Assembly: GCA_029242705.1 (NCBI GenBank)
Contig: JAQWTK010000037.1
Coordinates: forward strand, 1-41,573
Direction of reading: 5' to 3'
DNA length: 41,573 bases
Source of the DNA: Gammaproteobacteria bacterium
Lineage (GTDB): Bacteria; Pseudomonadota; Gammaproteobacteria; Pseudomonadales; Pseudohongiellaceae
The stretch's first letter is position 1, and every line of letters starts with the position of its first letter. The position numbers and the translations under genes are program-made. This document shows, piece by piece, positions 8,036 to 17,842 of this stretch. The notes beneath the pieces were generated by a model. The model had not been told where the DNA came from. It saw nothing but the letters and a program-made list of their open reading frames with translations, and searched no databases.

Positions 8036-10606
8036 ATGTCCGAATTTGCTAAACAGCTTATGCCTGTGGCATTAGAAAGTGAAATGCGTGAGTCTTATTT
8101 GGCTTATGCTATGAGTGTCATCGTTGGTCGTGCTTTGCCTGATGTGCGGGATGGTTTGAAGCCGGTCCACAGGCGGGTGCTATTCGCAATGAATGTTCTT
8201 TCGAACGACTATAATAAACCTTATAAAAAATCTGCTCGAGTTGTAGGCGATGTTATAGGTAAGTATCACCCACACGGCGATAATGCAGTTTACGATACTA
8301 TCGTCAGAATGGCTCAAGATTTTTCGCTGAGATATCCACTTGTTGATGGACAAGGTAATTTTGGTTCCATCGATGGAGATGCCGCTGCCGCGATGCGTTA
8401 TACAGAGATACGCATGGCCAAGATAGCACATGACCTTTTGGCAGACCTCGATAAGGAAACTGTCGACTTTTCACCTAATTATGATGGGACTGAACATATC
8501 CCTGATGTTTTGCCCACATTAGTTCCTAATCTTTTGGTTAATGGCTCTTCTGGTATAGCTGTTGGTATGGCGACGAATATACCTCCACATAATTTAAAAG
8601 AAGTTATTAGTGCTTCTTTGGCTTTACTAGACAACCCTGACCTTGAGATCGACGCGTTGATGGAGGATATACAGGGGCCAGACTTTCCAACTGCTGGAAT
8701 AATAAATGGTAGAGCGGGAATCATTCAGGCCTATAGAGAAGGCCGTGGGCGTATATATGTAAGAGCTAAAGCTGAGATAAATACGGATCAAAAAGGTGGA
8801 AGACAAAGTATTATCGTCACAGAAATTCCTTACCAGCTTAATAAATCAAAGTTGATTGAGCGTATAGCTGAATTGGTCAAAGATAAGAAGCTAGAGGGTA
8901 TTTCGGAGCTACGTGATGAGTCTGACAAAGATGGTTTGAGAATAGTTATTGAGCTTAGGCGTGGGGAAGTGGGCGATGTTGTTTTAAACAATTTATATGC
9001 GCAAACACAAATGCAGTCAGTTTTTGGCATTAACATGGTTGCGTTGGTGGATGGTCAGCCACGACTACTTAATCTTAAGCAAGTTCTAGATTCATTTATT
9101 CGGCACCGAAGAGAAGTCGTTTCAAGAAGGACTACTTATTTATTGCGTAAAGCAAGAGAAAGAGGCCATATACTTGAAGGGTTAGCTGTGGCATTAGCTA
9201 ATATAGACGCTGTAATTGAGCTTATCAAAAAGTCTCCTACTTCTGCTGAAGCTAAAGTTAAGCTTTTGGAGAGGTCCTGGAAATCTGATAATGTCTTAGA
9301 GATGCTCGGAGAAGCCGGCTCTGACGCCTGCAGACCGGCAGATCTTGAAGAAAGGTATGGGCTGAAAGACTCTGAATATTTTTTGTCGCCAGAACAGGCT
9401 CAGGCTATTTTAGAATTGCGCTTACATCGTCTTACTGGTTTGGAGCACGAGAAATTAATTAACGACTACAAAGAGCTGTTAATTCAGATTTCTGATTATC
9501 TAGATATTCTTAATAACAAAGAAAGGTTGATTGGTGTTGTAAGAAATGAATTGGTAGAAACCCAAAAAGAATATGGAGATGATCGGCGAACGGAAATTAT
9601 TGGGTCACAGCAAGACCTAACGATGGAAGATTTGATCTCCGAAGAAGATCGAGTCGTTACTATTTCAAATACTGGCTATGCTAAGACGCAGCCTCTAGCA
9701 GACTACAAGGCACAGCGCCGTGGCGGGACGGGAAAAGCAGCGGCTTCGGTGAAAGATGAAGATTTTGTGGAACATTTGCTGATTGCGAGTACACACGACA
9801 CACTATTGTGTTTTAGTAGTGTGGGTAAGGTTTATTGGCTAAAGGTATTTCATATCCCAGTTGCAAGCAGAACTTCGCGAGGCAAGCCAATAGTCAATAT
9901 ATTGCCTTTAGAAGAGGACGAAAGAATTACGAGTATGTTGCCGGTTAAAGAGTATGATGATGAGCATTTCGTTTTTATGGCGACTAGTAATGGTACTGTC
10001 AAGAAAACTGAGCTAAGTAAATTTGCTCGCCAACGGAGCGTTGGATTGCGAGCAATTGAATTAGAAGAGGGGGATGAGCTTATCGGTACAGCTATTACTG
10101 ACGGTGGTCGGGATGTGATGTTAGTAAGTAATAGTGGAAAAACAATTCGGTTTAACGAATCTGATGTGAGACCGATGGGTCGTACGGCTAAAGGAGTACG
10201 GGGTATAAAAATGGCTGAGAGGTATAGTATGATTTCGCTTATAATCCCCGGCATGGACAAACAAATTCTTACTGTCAGCGAAAATGGTTATGGAAAGAGA
10301 ACTAAAATTGAAGATTATCCTGTCTATGGTAGGGGTGGGCAAGGCGTAATCGGTATGCAAACAAGTGATAGAAATGGAAATGTAGTCGGTGCAGTCCAAG
10401 TCAAAGAAAATGATGAAATTATGCTTATATCGGATAAAGGTACTTTAGTTCGGACTCGTGTTGACGAAGTATCAGTCCAAGGAAGAAACACCCAAGGCGT
10501 TCGATTAATACGCTTAAGACAAGGAGAGAAATTAGTTGGTTTAGAGCAAGTTGAAGAGCCTGCTGGAGACGATTCTGAGCTTATTGAAGAAAACCCTGTG
10601 TCATAG
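8036..10606 (+). CDS. gyrA: DNA gyrase subunit A
   Basis: Catalytic A subunit of the type IIA topoisomerase that negatively supercoils DNA with GyrB. The winged-helix catalytic tyrosine is Tyr122 (MRYTE). The GyrA box QRRGGTG at residues 560-566, required for DNA wrapping, shows that this is gyrase and not ParC. The C-terminal beta-pinwheel follows and ends in an acidic tail. The 856 residues are normal. Residue 83 of the quinolone-resistance region is Asn ([10 protein letters not shown]) where E. coli has Ser and Pseudomonas has Thr; Asp87 is kept. In pseudomonads serC follows directly; here pheA does. Confidence 0.98.
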   Translation: MSEFAKQLMPVALESEMRESYLAYAMSVIVGRALPDVRDGLKPVHRRVLFAMNVLSNDYNKPYKKSARVVGDVIGKYHPHGDNAVYDTIVRMAQDFSLRYPLVDGQGNFGSIDGDAAAAMRYTEIRMAKIAHDLLADLDKETVDFSPNYDGTEHIPDVLPTLVPNLLVNGSSGIAVGMATNIPPHNLKEVISASLALLDNPDLEIDALMEDIQGPDFPTAGIINGRAGIIQAYREGRGRIYVRAKAEINTDQKGGRQSIIVTEIPYQLNKSKLIERIAELVKDKKLEGISELRDESDKDGLRIVIELRRGEVGDVVLNNLYAQTQMQSVFGINMVALVDGQPRLLNLKQVLDSFIRHRREVVSRRTTYLLRKARERGHILEGLAVALANIDAVIELIKKSPTSAEAKVKLLERSWKSDNVLEMLGEAGSDACRPADLEERYGLKDSEYFLSPEQAQAILELRLHRLTGLEHEKLINDYKELLIQISDYLDILNNKERLIGVVRNELVETQKEYGDDRRTEIIGSQQDLTMEDLISEEDRVVTISNTGYAKTQPLADYKAQRRGGTGKAAASVKDEDFVEHLLIASTHDTLLCFSSVGKVYWLKVFHIPVASRTSRGKPIVNILPLEEDERITSMLPVKEYDDEHFVFMATSNGTVKKTELSKFARQRSVGLRAIELEEGDELIGTAITDGGRDVMLVSNSGKTIRFNESDVRPMGRTAKGVRGIKMAERYSMISLIIPGMDKQILTVSENGYGKRTKIEDYPVYGRGGQGVIGMQTSDRNGNVVGAVQVKENDEIMLISDKGTLVRTRVDEVSVQGRNTQGVRLIRLRQGEKLVGLEQVEEPAGDDSELIEENPVS

Positions 10607-10672
10607 CTCTATGGTTATCTTATAAAATGGGCTTTGCAAAATTGATAATTGTATGTGCGATAGGAATGTATC

Positions 10673-11500
10673 TTGAATACTTCAAATACGATAGCGTTTC
10701 TTGGACCCGAAGGAACATTCACTCAAGTAGCAGCCCTCAACTATTTTAACGGCAAGGGCGATCTTAAAGCTTGTGCAACGATTGACGATGTGTTTGCTCT
10801 TGTTGAGCAAGAAGTAACTGCGTATGGAATAGCCCCTATCGAGAACTCAACGGAAGGGGCTGTAAACAATACACAAGATTGCTTAATTGATAGCATGGTT
10901 AATATAGTTGGTGAAGTAGTCGTAACCGTCGAACATCATTTATTGGCCTCCTCAAGTGATTCCGCTAACGTCTTGGTTAAAATAGCATCACATAAGCAGT
11001 CTTTAGCTCAATGTCGAAAATGGCTTCTCAAAAATTACCCTCATTTAGAGCTCTTGGAATGCGCTAGTAATGCCGAGGCTGCGAAGTTGGCCGCAACTAA
11101 TATCAATATCGGGGCGATAGCAGGAACGCTGGCAGAGAAAACATATGGATTAGTTCCGATTGCGCGAAAAATACAAGATCAAAGTCATAATAGTACGCGG
11201 TTTTTAGTATTGGCTAATAAAGAAACACAGCCAACTGGAAATGACAAAACTAGCGTTTTAATTTATGCAGAGAATAAGCCAGGCTCTTTGTTTAGAATCC
11301 TGGAACCATTCGAAAAGCTGCAAATTAGTTTAACTAAAATCGAAACAAGACCTTCTAAGAGCGAAGCGTGGGCTTATGTCTTTTTCATTGATTTTGAGGG
11401 TCATTTAAAGGACAAACTTATTCAAGAGTTGTTCATTCGATTAAAAAAATGTACTGCGGAACTTAAAATATTAGGTTCTTATCCTGCGTTTGAAATTTAA
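10673..11500 (+). CDS. pheA: Prephenate dehydratase without chorismate mutase domain
   Basis: Converts prephenate to phenylpyruvate in phenylalanine synthesis. The protein starts directly in the dehydratase domain (IAFLGPEGTFT at residues 8-18), contains ENSTEGAV and the catalytic NSTRF motif, and ends with an ACT regulatory domain (about 195-275, KIETRP) that normally binds phenylalanine. At 275 residues it lacks the roughly 90-residue N-terminal chorismate mutase found in pseudomonad and enteric P-proteins. Only 66 bases separate it from gyrA, so that half is not hidden in another frame. The start is a TTG at 10673 with AGGA upstream. The symbol follows family usage; pheC-like naming would also be defensible. 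Confidence 0.93.
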   Translation: MNTSNTIAFLGPEGTFTQVAALNYFNGKGDLKACATIDDVFALVEQEVTAYGIAPIENSTEGAVNNTQDCLIDSMVNIVGEVVVTVEHHLLASSSDSANVLVKIASHKQSLAQCRKWLLKNYPHLELLECASNAEAAKLAATNINIGAIAGTLAEKTYGLVPIARKIQDQSHNSTRFLVLANKETQPTGNDKTSVLIYAENKPGSLFRILEPFEKLQISLTKIETRPSKSEAWAYVFFIDFEGHLKDKLIQELFIRLKKCTAELKILGSYPAFEI

Positions 11501-11531
11501 TCTATTAATAAATAATGCTAGGTAATTTGAA

Positions 11532-13742
11532 TTGCCAAATCTTACTAATTCGTCTGTTGCGATTATTGGCCTTGGGTTGATCGGAGGGAGTATCGCTCGA
11601 GCCTTAAAAATTCGAGTTCCTGGAATTACACTATTTGCAAGCGATATCAATCAGGATAACTTGGATCTAGCAGTCTCAGAAGGAGTTATTGACAAAACTG
11701 GTGACCTAAAGGAGTGTGTCGAGGATGCAGATATAATCATTTTGGCACTACCTCCCCTATTAGTTGCTGAAATCATCCCGTTGTTACCGAATTTAGTAAA
11801 TGAGCATGCTGTTATTACTGATGTGGCGAGTGTTAAAAATGTTATTAACGAAGCACTAAATACTACTCCGAAAGATTTTCAATCTAGGTTTGTCTTAGGA
11901 CATCCAATAGCAGGCTCAGAAAAAAGTGGCTATCACGCGGCAAGTGAAAGTTTATTTCTTGACCGGAATATTATACTGACTCCGAGTAAAGAGGTTTTGT
12001 CATCATCTGTGGCGAAAGTAAATGAATTATGGCGCTTGTTGGGCGCAAATATTTTGGGCCTAAATTTAGAAAGGCATGATTCGATACTGGCCGCAACAAG
12101 CCATCTCCCGCATCTACTCGCTTATAGTTTAGTGGATGTTCTTGTAGAGCAAAATAAAGGTGGTGATATATTTCGTTACGCGGCTGGCGGTTTCGCCGAT
12201 TTTAGTAGACTTGCATCCAGCAACCCTATTATGTGGGCCGATATATTTATTTCAAATGCGGTAAAAACAGAGCAAATTTTAGATACTTACATTCACAAAC
12301 TTTTGGAATTTAAAGAGCTAATAAAAGCTGAGAACCGCAGCGAGCTAATGAGCAAATTTAGTACTGCAAAGATTTCAAGAGATAACTTTATTGAGAATCT
12401 TTATAAATCGAATGAAGCGAATGAAAATCATATGAGAACAATAAGCTATTCCGTAGAACCGAGTAAAAAAATCGAAGGCTCAATTAAAGTGCCTGGCGAT
12501 AAGTCAATTTCTCATCGTGGAATTATTTTCGGCTCAATAGCTGATGGAGTCACCGAAATAAATGGATTTTTAGAAGGAGAAGATACATTAAAAACATTAG
12601 CTGCATTTCAAGAAATGGGTGTAACGATAATCGGGCCTGACAATGGTAAGGTAATTATTTACGGGGTAGGAGTGAATGGTTTAAGACAACCGCGTGTGGC
12701 TTTATATATGGGAAACTCTGGCACTGCTATGCGTTTAGTAGCGGGCGTTCTTGCTGGGCAAAAATTTGAGTCTCAGTTATCTGGAGATGAGTCATTGAGT
12801 AAAAGACCAATGAAGCGAATAGTGAATCCTTTGTGTGAGTTCGGGGCTGAAATTAAGATGGCTCCGGGGGGTAATCCTCCCTTACATATAAATGGTGCTA
12901 AATTAAATGGGAAGCACTATGACATGGAAGTCGCAAGTGCGCAGGTAAAATCATGCCTTTTGATTGCTGGAATTTATGCGACGGGCAAGACATCTATAAC
13001 AGAGTCGATCCCTTCTAGAGATCATACAGAACGTATGCTTAAGGCTTTCGCTTATCCAGTTACGCGAGATGATGAGTCCGGTAAAATTAGTATTGAGGGA
13101 GGAGGAAATTTAGTTGGAACAAAGATAGACATTCCGGCCGATATTTCATCTGCTGCCTTCTTTATGGTAGCTGCTGCAATTTCCCAATCTGGTGAGATAA
13201 AGCTTCGTGATGTAGGTATAAATCCAACTAGAACTGGCATATTAAGCCTCTTAAATTTAATGGGAGTAGATATAGAAATATCAAATAGACGTGAAATTGG
13301 CGGTGAGCCTGTTGCGGACATCACAGTCAGGTCTTCTAATATTAAGGCTATTACGGTTCCTATGGAGCTCGTGCCATTAGCAATCGACGAGTTCCCAGTA
13401 TTTTGTGTCGCCGCGGCTTGTGCTGAAGGAACAACGATATTGCGTGGTGCTGAGGAATTGCGTGTAAAAGAGAGTGACCGGATAGAGTCTATGGCCCTAG
13501 GATTACGAAATCTCGGGATTAGTGTACGAACTTTTAGCGATGGTATGGAAATTGAGGGCGGGGTTATCAGGGGGGGTGAAGTAGATAGCTACTCAGATCA
13601 CCGTGTTGCTATGGCCTTTGCTGTTTCTTCTGTAAGGGCTAATGACAAGGTATTAATTAAAAATTGTGCAAATGTTGGAACATCATTCCCTGGATTCGTT
13701 TCTCTCGCTGCTTCTATAGGTTTGAATATTTTAGAAATATAG
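11532..13742 (+). CDS. tyrA-aroA: Fused prephenate dehydrogenase / EPSP synthase
   Basis: Two enzymes in one 736-residue chain. Residues 1 to about 295 are TyrA, an NAD(P) enzyme making 4-hydroxyphenylpyruvate: Rossmann loop GLGLIGGSIARAL and the HPIAGSEKSG motif. From about 300 (MRTISYSVEPSKK) follows AroA, which makes EPSP from shikimate 3-phosphate and PEP: PGDKSISHRG, GNSGTAMRL, SAQVKSCLL, SRDHTERML and the late SDHRVAMA. The SAQVK and RDHTE motifs look like class II EPSP synthase. The same fusion is known in pseudomonads, where hisC separates it from pheA. Start is TTG at 11532 with AGG nine bases upstream. Confidence 0.95.
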   Translation: MPNLTNSSVAIIGLGLIGGSIARALKIRVPGITLFASDINQDNLDLAVSEGVIDKTGDLKECVEDADIIILALPPLLVAEIIPLLPNLVNEHAVITDVASVKNVINEALNTTPKDFQSRFVLGHPIAGSEKSGYHAASESLFLDRNIILTPSKEVLSSSVAKVNELWRLLGANILGLNLERHDSILAATSHLPHLLAYSLVDVLVEQNKGGDIFRYAAGGFADFSRLASSNPIMWADIFISNAVKTEQILDTYIHKLLEFKELIKAENRSELMSKFSTAKISRDNFIENLYKSNEANENHMRTISYSVEPSKKIEGSIKVPGDKSISHRGIIFGSIADGVTEINGFLEGEDTLKTLAAFQEMGVTIIGPDNGKVIIYGVGVNGLRQPRVALYMGNSGTAMRLVAGVLAGQKFESQLSGDESLSKRPMKRIVNPLCEFGAEIKMAPGGNPPLHINGAKLNGKHYDMEVASAQVKSCLLIAGIYATGKTSITESIPSRDHTERMLKAFAYPVTRDDESGKISIEGGGNLVGTKIDIPADISSAAFFMVAAAISQSGEIKLRDVGINPTRTGILSLLNLMGVDIEISNRREIGGEPVADITVRSSNIKAITVPMELVPLAIDEFPVFCVAAACAEGTTILRGAEELRVKESDRIESMALGLRNLGISVRTFSDGMEIEGGVIRGGEVDSYSDHRVAMAFAVSSVRANDKVLIKNCANVGTSFPGFVSLAASIGLNILEI

Positions 13743-13755
13743 TGATGCCTAAAAA

Positions 13756-14442
13756 ATGAGCATAACGCCCGTAATTACTATTGATGGACACTCCGGTTCT
13801 GGTAAAGGAACCATTTCAGCCCGAGTGGCTGAGCATCTAGGTTTTCGGCTTTTGGATAGTGGGGCTTTATATAGGGCACTTGGTATAGCTGCATATAATT
13901 TAAAAATAGACCTTAATGAAAGTATCCAAATAACTGAATTAATGAAAAATATTGAAATAAAGTTTGGTGCTAACGGGCCCGGAACAGTGCTCTTGAATGG
14001 AGAGGACATAACCCTAATGGTCCGCTCAGAACTTGGTGGGAAAATGGCGTCGAAAATTGGGGCTATTCCCGAGGCACGAAAAGCATTGTTCGACATGCAA
14101 CTAGCGTTTCGCGATGGGCCAGGATTAGTGGCTGATGGTAGAGATATGGGTACAGTTATTTTTCCTGATGCATTGCTAAAAATCTTCTTGACAGCAAGCG
14201 TTCAAGAAAGAGCGGAGAGGCGATATAAGCAGTTGATTGATAAGGGTATTGATGCTATTCTTCCCGACCTTTTGCGAGACCTAAAAGAGCGGGACAAGCG
14301 TGATATGGAACGTATAGTATCTCCTCTTAAACCAGCTGAAGAAGCGGTGACTATAGACTCAACTGATTTGTCGATCCAAACAGTGGTAGATCAGGTTCTA
14401 TCATTATTTTCGACTGTGATTAAAAAATCTCTACAAAGGTAA
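13756..14442 (+). CDS. cmk: Cytidylate kinase
   Basis: Phosphorylates CMP and dCMP with ATP. The P-loop GHSGSGKGT is at residues 11-19, the nucleotide-monophosphate site includes LLDSGALYRA, and the lid and later motifs (DGRDMGTV, AERRYKQL, ERDKRD, STDL) are all present. The 228 residues are standard. It begins 13 bases after aroA, continuing the aroA-cmk-rpsA order conserved from E. coli to Pseudomonas. Confidence 0.96.
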   Translation: MSITPVITIDGHSGSGKGTISARVAEHLGFRLLDSGALYRALGIAAYNLKIDLNESIQITELMKNIEIKFGANGPGTVLLNGEDITLMVRSELGGKMASKIGAIPEARKALFDMQLAFRDGPGLVADGRDMGTVIFPDALLKIFLTASVQERAERRYKQLIDKGIDAILPDLLRDLKERDKRDMERIVSPLKPAEEAVTIDSTDLSIQTVVDQVLSLFSTVIKKSLQR

Positions 14443-14445
14443 GGT

Positions 14446-14573
14446 TTCTCAGTTTGTGCGACCAGTAATAACAGCCTGAGAAGAAATATTAATTGGCCCG
14501 TAAGAACTGGATTGCGGAGTTTTATAGTACTTTTAATATATTCTATAAAACATTGTTTTAATTGGATTAAATA
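14446..14573 (+). promoter_or_regulatory. Structured rpsA leader without a Shine-Dalgarno sequence
   Basis: Two perfect inverted repeats lie between cmk and rpsA. The first pairs 14446-14452 with 14476-14482 (TTCTCAG/CTGAGAA, 23-base loop). The second pairs 14519-14527 with 14543-14551 (GTTTTATAG/CTATAAAAC, 9 bp, 15-base loop) and ends 22 bases before the ATG. The bases before the ATG (ATTGGATTAAATA) contain no Shine-Dalgarno. In E. coli the rpsA start region also lacks one and folds into hairpins through which S1 controls its own translation; the same control here is an inference from this resemblance. Confidence 0.55.
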
Positions 14574-16250
14574 ATGAGCGAATCTTTTGCAGATCTCTTC
14601 GAACAAAGCTTAAATGAAATAGATATGACCCCCGGTTCTATTGTGACCGGCACAATAATAGAAATTGACGCTGATTGGGTTACGGTTCACGCTGGACTTA
14701 AATCGGAGGGCGTTATTCCTAGGATCCAATTTCTCGATGAACAAGGTAATTTAACCTTGGATGTGGGAGATGAAGTAAAAGTAGCGCTAGAAAGTGTAGA
14801 AGATGGCTTCGGTGAAACCCGACTTTCTCGCGAGAAAGCAAAGCGAGCGGAGTCGTGGATGGAGTTAGAAGCGGCATACGAAAAGAATGAAATTGTTACA
14901 GGATTGATAAATGGCAAAGTAAAAGGCGGCTTCACGGTTGATCTTAATGATATTCGAGCTTTTCTTCCAGGGTCACTTGTCGATGTGCGCCCGTTGCGAG
15001 ATACGGCTCATTTAGAAGGACAGCAATTAGAATTTCGGCTTATTAAACTTGATAAAAAACGTAACAATGTAGTGGTTTCTCGTAGAGCAGTTCTAGAAAC
15101 GGTTAGTACTGAAGAGCGAGACGCATTATTAGAAAAGCTACAAGAAGGTATGTCTGCAAAGGGAATTGTCAAAAATCTTACAGATTATGGTGCTTTTGTT
15201 GATTTAGGTGGTGTTGATGGTTTGTTGCATATTACAGACATGTCTTGGAGAAGAATCAAGCATCCTAGTGAAATTGTAAACGTCGGTGATGAGATTGACG
15301 TTAAAGTCCTCAAATATGATCGTGAAAGGAATCGAGTTTCGTTAGGATTAAAGCAGCTCGGAGAAGATCCATGGCAAGCGATTAAGCAGAGATATCCCGA
15401 AAATAGCAAAGTTAAAGCTATTGTAACTAACTTGACAGATTATGGCTGTTTTGCGGAATTAGAGACTGGAGTAGAAGGATTAGTTCATGTTTCTGAAATG
15501 GATTGGACTAATAAAAATATACATCCTTCGAAAGTGGTTCAGTTGGGCGATGAAGTTGATGTGATGGTTTTAGATATCGACGAAGAACGTCGTCGGATAT
15601 CACTGGGGATTAAACAGTGCTATCAAAATCCTTGGGATGGATTTGCCGAAAGTTTTAAGAAGGGAGATAAAATTTCTGGAAATATTAAGTCCATAACAGA
15701 TTTTGGGATATTCATTGGACTTGATGGGAATATAGATGGACTTGTTCATCTTTCAGATATTTCTTGGGATGAGTCAGGAGAGGAAGCAGTCCGCAATTAT
15801 ACTAAAGGGGATGAGCTCGAGACCGTAATTCTTTCAATCGACCCAGAGCGAGAACGTATTTCTCTGGGGATTAAGCAGTTAGAAGATGACCCTTTTATGA
15901 ACTATGTTTCGCAGTTTGAAAAAGGGAGTATTGTTAAAGGAAAAGTTGCTGGAATGGATACTAAATCAGCAGTAATAATTTTGGATGAAGGAGTTGAGGG
16001 TGCATTGCGATCTTCTGAAATTAGTCGAGATAAAATAGAGGATATACGAACTGTTCTAAAAGAGGGTGAAGAAATAGAAGTTAAAATTACAAATGTAGAC
16101 CTCAAGAATAGAGCAATTACGTTGTCAATCAAAGCGGTTGAGATTGATGATGAAAAAGCTGCAATAAAAGAACATAAAGAACAAGAAGGAAGTGATGTAT
16201 CGCCAGGAACGATTGGTGATCTGATAAAGGCAGAGCTAGATAAGAAATAA
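14574..16250 (+). CDS. rpsA: 30S ribosomal protein S1
   Basis: Large RNA-binding ribosomal protein that melts mRNA structure and helps place transcripts on the 30S subunit. Six S1/OB-fold repeats run through the 558 residues, spaced at about 85-90 residues; repeated LGxKQ(L/C) ends ([30 protein letters not shown]) mark the later ones. The length equals that of E. coli S1. The ATG is followed by the typical [13 protein letters not shown] start. In the cmk-rpsA-ihfB order, as in other gammaproteobacteria. Confidence 0.98.
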   Translation: MSESFADLFEQSLNEIDMTPGSIVTGTIIEIDADWVTVHAGLKSEGVIPRIQFLDEQGNLTLDVGDEVKVALESVEDGFGETRLSREKAKRAESWMELEAAYEKNEIVTGLINGKVKGGFTVDLNDIRAFLPGSLVDVRPLRDTAHLEGQQLEFRLIKLDKKRNNVVVSRRAVLETVSTEERDALLEKLQEGMSAKGIVKNLTDYGAFVDLGGVDGLLHITDMSWRRIKHPSEIVNVGDEIDVKVLKYDRERNRVSLGLKQLGEDPWQAIKQRYPENSKVKAIVTNLTDYGCFAELETGVEGLVHVSEMDWTNKNIHPSKVVQLGDEVDVMVLDIDEERRRISLGIKQCYQNPWDGFAESFKKGDKISGNIKSITDFGIFIGLDGNIDGLVHLSDISWDESGEEAVRNYTKGDELETVILSIDPERERISLGIKQLEDDPFMNYVSQFEKGSIVKGKVAGMDTKSAVIILDEGVEGALRSSEISRDKIEDIRTVLKEGEEIEVKITNVDLKNRAITLSIKAVEIDDEKAAIKEHKEQEGSDVSPGTIGDLIKAELDKK

Positions 16251-16348
16251 TCCGCAATGTACACTTCAGATTATTGTAGGCTTCATTGGCTAAAATGTGT
16301 TAATACTTCAGAAATCTTTTTTGTATAACGTAGGTATAGGCAATTAAT

Positions 16349-16651
16349 ATGACTAAGTCTGAACTTATAGAGCGTATCGCAGGCAAGCAATCTCAGTTGT
16401 CGTCAAAAGATGTTGAGTTGACAGTAAAGTCAATCCTTGAATATATGTCTCAAATGTTGTCTGAAGGCGGGAGAATTGAGATTCGCGGCTTTGGCAGTTT
16501 TTCTCTGCACTACAGGGTGCCTCGTATTGGACGCAATCCTAAAACAGGTGCTCCAGTTTCTTTAAGCGGAAAATATGTGCCTCATTTCAAGCCGGGCAAA
16601 GAGCTAAGAGATCGAGTTAATAGTAGCCTTCTGCGTACGGAAAGTTTCTAG
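16349..16651 (+). CDS. ihfB: Integration host factor subunit beta
   Basis: Nucleoid protein that, with IhfA (31008-31319), bends DNA sharply at specific sites. 100 residues of the HU/IHF fold; the DNA-intercalating arm is recognisable as [12 protein letters not shown], and the start [11 protein letters not shown] is typical of the beta subunit. It directly follows rpsA as in E. coli and Pseudomonas, with a 98-base gap that probably carries its own promoter. Confidence 0.96.
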   Translation: MTKSELIERIAGKQSQLSSKDVELTVKSILEYMSQMLSEGGRIEIRGFGSFSLHYRVPRIGRNPKTGAPVSLSGKYVPHFKPGKELRDRVNSSLLRTESF

Positions 16652-16759
16652 TTAATTTGTTAACCTGCGAAATAACGTTATAACTACTTATTAGTGCCGT
16701 CTTTACATAAAGAAAATCATACCAAATAGTACCAGGAGTTTTCTGCTGGAGGTTAATAA

Positions 16760-17029
16760 ATGCGATCGATTAGAAGATTGCTCACTGCCTTGATTTTAGT
16801 CTCTGTCTTTGTAACCAGTATTGCTTTTATTTATTTGAACCCAACCCCAGTAATAATTACGATAGGAGTGTTCGATTTTGTTGAGCTCCCTGTGTCTTTT
16901 TGGATTATTGGGGCATTTGTTTTGGGCGGGTTATTAGGTTTGATTTTTAGTTTTGGTTGGATTCGAAACATTGCTTTGCAATCGAAAGTGGTTAGACTAA
17001 CTAATGAATTAAAGAGTATTAAGCGGTAA
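16760..17029 (+). CDS. lapA: LapA-family inner membrane protein
   Basis: 89-residue membrane protein with two predicted transmembrane segments (about 8-28 and 46-68) joined by the conserved NPTPVIITIGVFDF stretch, then a basic, coiled tail (VRLTNELKSIK). This is the LapA/DUF1049 family, which with LapB helps tune lipopolysaccharide synthesis. A strong GGAGG precedes the ATG. In E. coli the order is lapA-lapB-pyrF; here pyrF follows directly and lapB is not in the window. Confidence 0.85.
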   Translation: MRSIRRLLTALILVSVFVTSIAFIYLNPTPVIITIGVFDFVELPVSFWIIGAFVLGGLLGLIFSFGWIRNIALQSKVVRLTNELKSIKR

Positions 17030-17132
17030 TTTATATGCTCGCTTTCAGGCATTTTTCTTCAGTGAAGAATTATCCGAATGAGTCAATATGGTTTTTTAAA
17101 GAAGATGCTATAGTTTATTCAAGAGGTCGATA

Positions 17133-17837
17133 GTGGTAGAAAAAAGATTAATAATAGCCCTGGATTTTAATAACGCAAGACAAGCCTTGGATTTGGTTGA
17201 TAATCTTGATCCAAACCTGTGTAGAGTGAAAGTCGGAAAAGAATTATTCACGGCTAGTGGTCCTAAACTTATTAAAGAAATAATATCTAAGGGATTTGAT
17301 GTCTTTCTGGACCTGAAGTTTCACGATATACCAAACACTGTTGCCAAAGCCGTTAGTGTAGCGGCGGACCTTGGTGTTTGGATGGTCAATGTACATATCT
17401 CAGGCGGAGTGGTGATGATGGAAGCTGCGAAAAAAGCACTTGATGCTCATGGTGCTGTGACACCTTTGTTAGTGGGAGTTACAGTATTAACTAGTCTCTC
17501 CAAAGAGGATTTATTACAAATTAGTATTAGGCAAGACGTAGAAGATCATGTGATTTCGTTGGCTCTTTTGGCTAGGGACTCTGGGTTAGATGGAGTTGTA
17601 TGCTCAGCTTCAGAAGCAAAGTTATTAAGAGCTAAAATGCCGAAAGAATTTTGTCTAGTTACACCAGGAATACGTCGAATAGACGATGTAGTTGATGACC
17701 AAAAAAGGGTTGTGGGCCCGGTTGAGGCTATTAGAAACGGTAGCGACTATCTGGTCATTGGTAGGCCCATTACTCGCTCAGAGTCTCCTTTAAATTCACT
17801 CATTGAGTTTAACTCGGCAATAACTGGTCTGAATTAA
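17133..17837 (+). CDS. pyrF: Orotidine 5'-phosphate decarboxylase
   Basis: Last step of UMP synthesis. The 234-residue TIM barrel has the catalytic DxKxxD array at Asp60, Lys62 and Asp65 (LDLKFHDIPNT) and the phosphate-binding VIGRPIT near the end. The start is GTG at 17133 with AGAGG eight bases upstream; no ATG is available nearer the conserved LIIALDF strand. Its stop is five bases before the glycosyltransferase gene, so the two may be co-transcribed. Confidence 0.96.
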   Translation: MVEKRLIIALDFNNARQALDLVDNLDPNLCRVKVGKELFTASGPKLIKEIISKGFDVFLDLKFHDIPNTVAKAVSVAADLGVWMVNVHISGGVVMMEAAKKALDAHGAVTPLLVGVTVLTSLSKEDLLQISIRQDVEDHVISLALLARDSGLDGVVCSASEAKLLRAKMPKEFCLVTPGIRRIDDVVDDQKRVVGPVEAIRNGSDYLVIGRPITRSESPLNSLIEFNSAITGLN

Positions 17838-17842
17838 GATTT

